The position numbers and the translations under genes are program-made. Below, in pieces: positions 29,430 to 30,579 of a stretch of DNA of 30,579 bases. Position 1 is the first letter of the stretch. Every line of letters begins with the position of its first letter. Source of the stretch: Bacteroidia bacterium (lineage in GTDB: Bacteria; Bacteroidota; Bacteroidia; Bacteroidales; Paludibacteraceae); NCBI GenBank assembly GCA_021152555.1, contig JAGKVE010000046.1:1-30579 (forward strand), given 5' to 3'. Below the pieces are notes generated by a model. It made no database searches. It worked only from the letters and a program-made list of their open reading frames with translations, and had not been told where the DNA came from.

Positions 29430-30579
29430 ATGGAAACAGAAAACATTAAAGAAGAACGCAGTCTCAATTTCATTGAGCAGATTGTAGAGAAAGACCTCGC
29501 TGAGGGAGTGAACAACGGGCGTATCCAGACCCGTTTCCCGCCGGAGCCGAACGGCTATCTGCATATCGGTCATGTCAAGGCCATCTGCATGGACTTCGGT
29601 ATCGCCGAGAAATACAACGGTGTCTGTAACCTCCGCTTCGATGACACCAACCCTGCCAAGGAGGACACCGAATACGTAGAGACAATCGAACGGGACATCC
29701 GCTGGCTCGGTTTCAAATGGGGCAAGATTTTCTATGCCTCCGACTATTTCGAGCAGCTCTACGACCTCGCCATCCGTTTCATCAAGGAAGGCAAAGCCTA
29801 TGTGGACGAACAGACCGCCGAGCAGATAGCCGAGCAGAAAGGTACGCCTACCGAACCCGGTGTGGCCTCGCCTTATCGCGACCGTCCTATCGAGGAAAAC
29901 CTCCGTCTCTTCGAAGCCATGCAGGCAGGTCAGATAGAGGAAGGCAAGATGGTACTCCGCGCGAAGATAGACATGGCTAACCCCAACATGCACTTCCGTG
30001 ACCCCATCATGTACCGTATCATCACTTCCCACCCGCACCACCGTACGGGCCGCCGATGGAACGTCTATCCGATGTACGACTTCGCGCACGGACAGTCCGA
30101 CTATTTTGAGGGTGTGACCCACTCCATCTGTACCCTCGAGTTTGAGGTACATCGTCCCCTCTATGACTATTTCTTGGACCAGATAACAGGGCCTAACTTC
30201 TGCGGTCTCTCGCCTTACGGACCGGACTACCGCCCCAAACAGCGCGAGTTCAACCGTCTTAACATCACCTACACGGTTATGTCCAAACGCAAGATGCTCC
30301 AACTCGTCAAGGAAGGACTCGTAGCCGGCTGGGATGACCCGCGTATGCCGACCGTCTGCGGTCTCCGCCGCCGCGGTTACACGCCGCAGTCCATCCGCAC
30401 CTTCATGGACAAGATAGGCTACACCAAAGTGGAAGGTATGATTGACCAGGGCCTGCTCGAACACACCATCCGCGAGGACCTCAAAGAGACCGCCCCGCGC
30501 GTATGCGCCATCTTCGATCCCGTCAAACTCGTCATCACGAATTATCCTTCTTCCCTCCCTTGTGGGGAGGGCCAGGGTG
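29430..30579 (+). CDS. glnS: Glutaminyl-tRNA synthetase, 3' end outside the window
   Basis: The first 383 residues of GlnRS, with no stop before the window edge (full length is about 560-580). The HIGH-type motif is PNGYLHIGHVKA, KMSKS-type VMSKRKM and the conserved FAHGQSDYFEGVTHSICTLEF are all present. The ATG is 17 bases after the lpxA stop. At the end of the visible part, right after the family segment FDPVKLVITNYP (the link between the catalytic domain and the anticodon-binding barrels), the sequence reads SSLPCGEGQG instead of the usual acidic continuation. This is a copy of the hairpin-type repeat found twice in cysS. Whether the frame continues normally afterwards cannot be seen here. 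Confidence 0.95.
   Translation, partial: METENIKEERSLNFIEQIVEKDLAEGVNNGRIQTRFPPEPNGYLHIGHVKAICMDFGIAEKYNGVCNLRFDDTNPAKEDTEYVETIERDIRWLGFKWGKIFYASDYFEQLYDLAIRFIKEGKAYVDEQTAEQIAEQKGTPTEPGVASPYRDRPIEENLRLFEAMQAGQIEEGKMVLRAKIDMANPNMHFRDPIMYRIITSHPHHRTGRRWNVYPMYDFAHGQSDYFEGVTHSICTLEFEVHRPLYDYFLDQITGPNFCGLSPYGPDYRPKQREFNRLNITYTVMSKRKMLQLVKEGLVAGWDDPRMPTVCGLRRRGYTPQSIRTFMDKIGYTKVEGMIDQGLLEHTIREDLKETAPRVCAIFDPVKLVITNYPSSLPCGEGQG
30547..30579 (+). repeat. Hairpin-forming GGGAGG-type repeat in glnS, copy C
   Basis: Contains CCCTCCC near its start and GGGGAGGGCC after a short loop (CCCTCCC, TTGTG, GGGAGGG), as in copy A in cysS. It is read in the same frame (SSLPCGEGQG against PSLLGEGRGEA). It is cut by the end of the window. 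Confidence 0.75.

Noticed and set aside
29286..30464. 392-residue open frame on the minus strand opposite glnS
   Set aside because: Rich in Val, Glu, Gly and Arg as expected from the reverse of a GlnRS gene; all GlnRS motifs are on the plus strand.

Overview
The window reads as a chromosomal segment from a member of the Bacteroidota, most likely Bacteroidales. The evidence is the promoter type (TTTG, about 20 bases, TAnnTTTG, upstream of dnaN and feoB), weak Shine-Dalgarno signals with A/T-rich leaders and several TTG or GTG starts, the DUF6089-uppS-bamA-ompH and HD-lpxD-lpxC-lpxA gene orders, a DUF4954 protein, and a large secreted protein with a tail resembling type IX secretion (T9SS) sorting domains. 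No rRNA, tRNA, CRISPR array, insertion sequence or phage gene was found.

Layout. (1) 1-10192, minus strand: a very compact run dnaN - DUF4954 - rnz - radA - DUF6089 - uppS - bamA - ompH (gaps from -4 to 37 bases), read from one clear promoter. It joins the replication clamp, RNA processing and recombination to outer-membrane assembly. (2) 10253-15445, minus strand: glgB - TlpA-like thioredoxin lipoprotein - nagB - cysS, closed by a hairpin terminator. (3) 15626-18710: a YhcH-family cupin (minus), then a MATE transporter lacking its first helices and a PepD-type dipeptidase (plus). (4) 18767-20437: a feoB with its own promoter and a degenerate GTPase domain. (5) 20394-25277, minus strand: a 1463-residue modular surface protein followed by a small protein with a C-terminal sorting-like tail. 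(6) 25465-30579, plus strand: HD hydrolase - lpxD - lpxC - lpxA - glnS (cut by the window edge), a lipid A operon in which LpxC lacks the usual FabZ fusion and LpxA appears to lack one helical coil.

Most unusual content: short repeats of several kinds, many inside conserved genes and always in frame. A hairpin-forming GGGAGG-type element occurs twice in cysS and once in glnS, in the same orientation and reading frame, at domain linkers. Tandem arrays with a period of about 7 bases (or 14), but different sequences, sit at the gene junctions MATE/pepD, HD/lpxD, lpxD/lpxC and lpxC/lpxA and inside glgB and the thioredoxin gene, where the repeat encodes the core of the signal peptide. An 11-base tandem repeat follows both ompH and the YhcH gene. 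Short in-frame duplications lie in pepD and lpxD. Together they suggest a genome in which small repeats repeatedly enter or expand within essential genes at tolerated sites. This is the main candidate for something undescribed, with the altered FeoB, LpxA and LpxC proteins as secondary leads.
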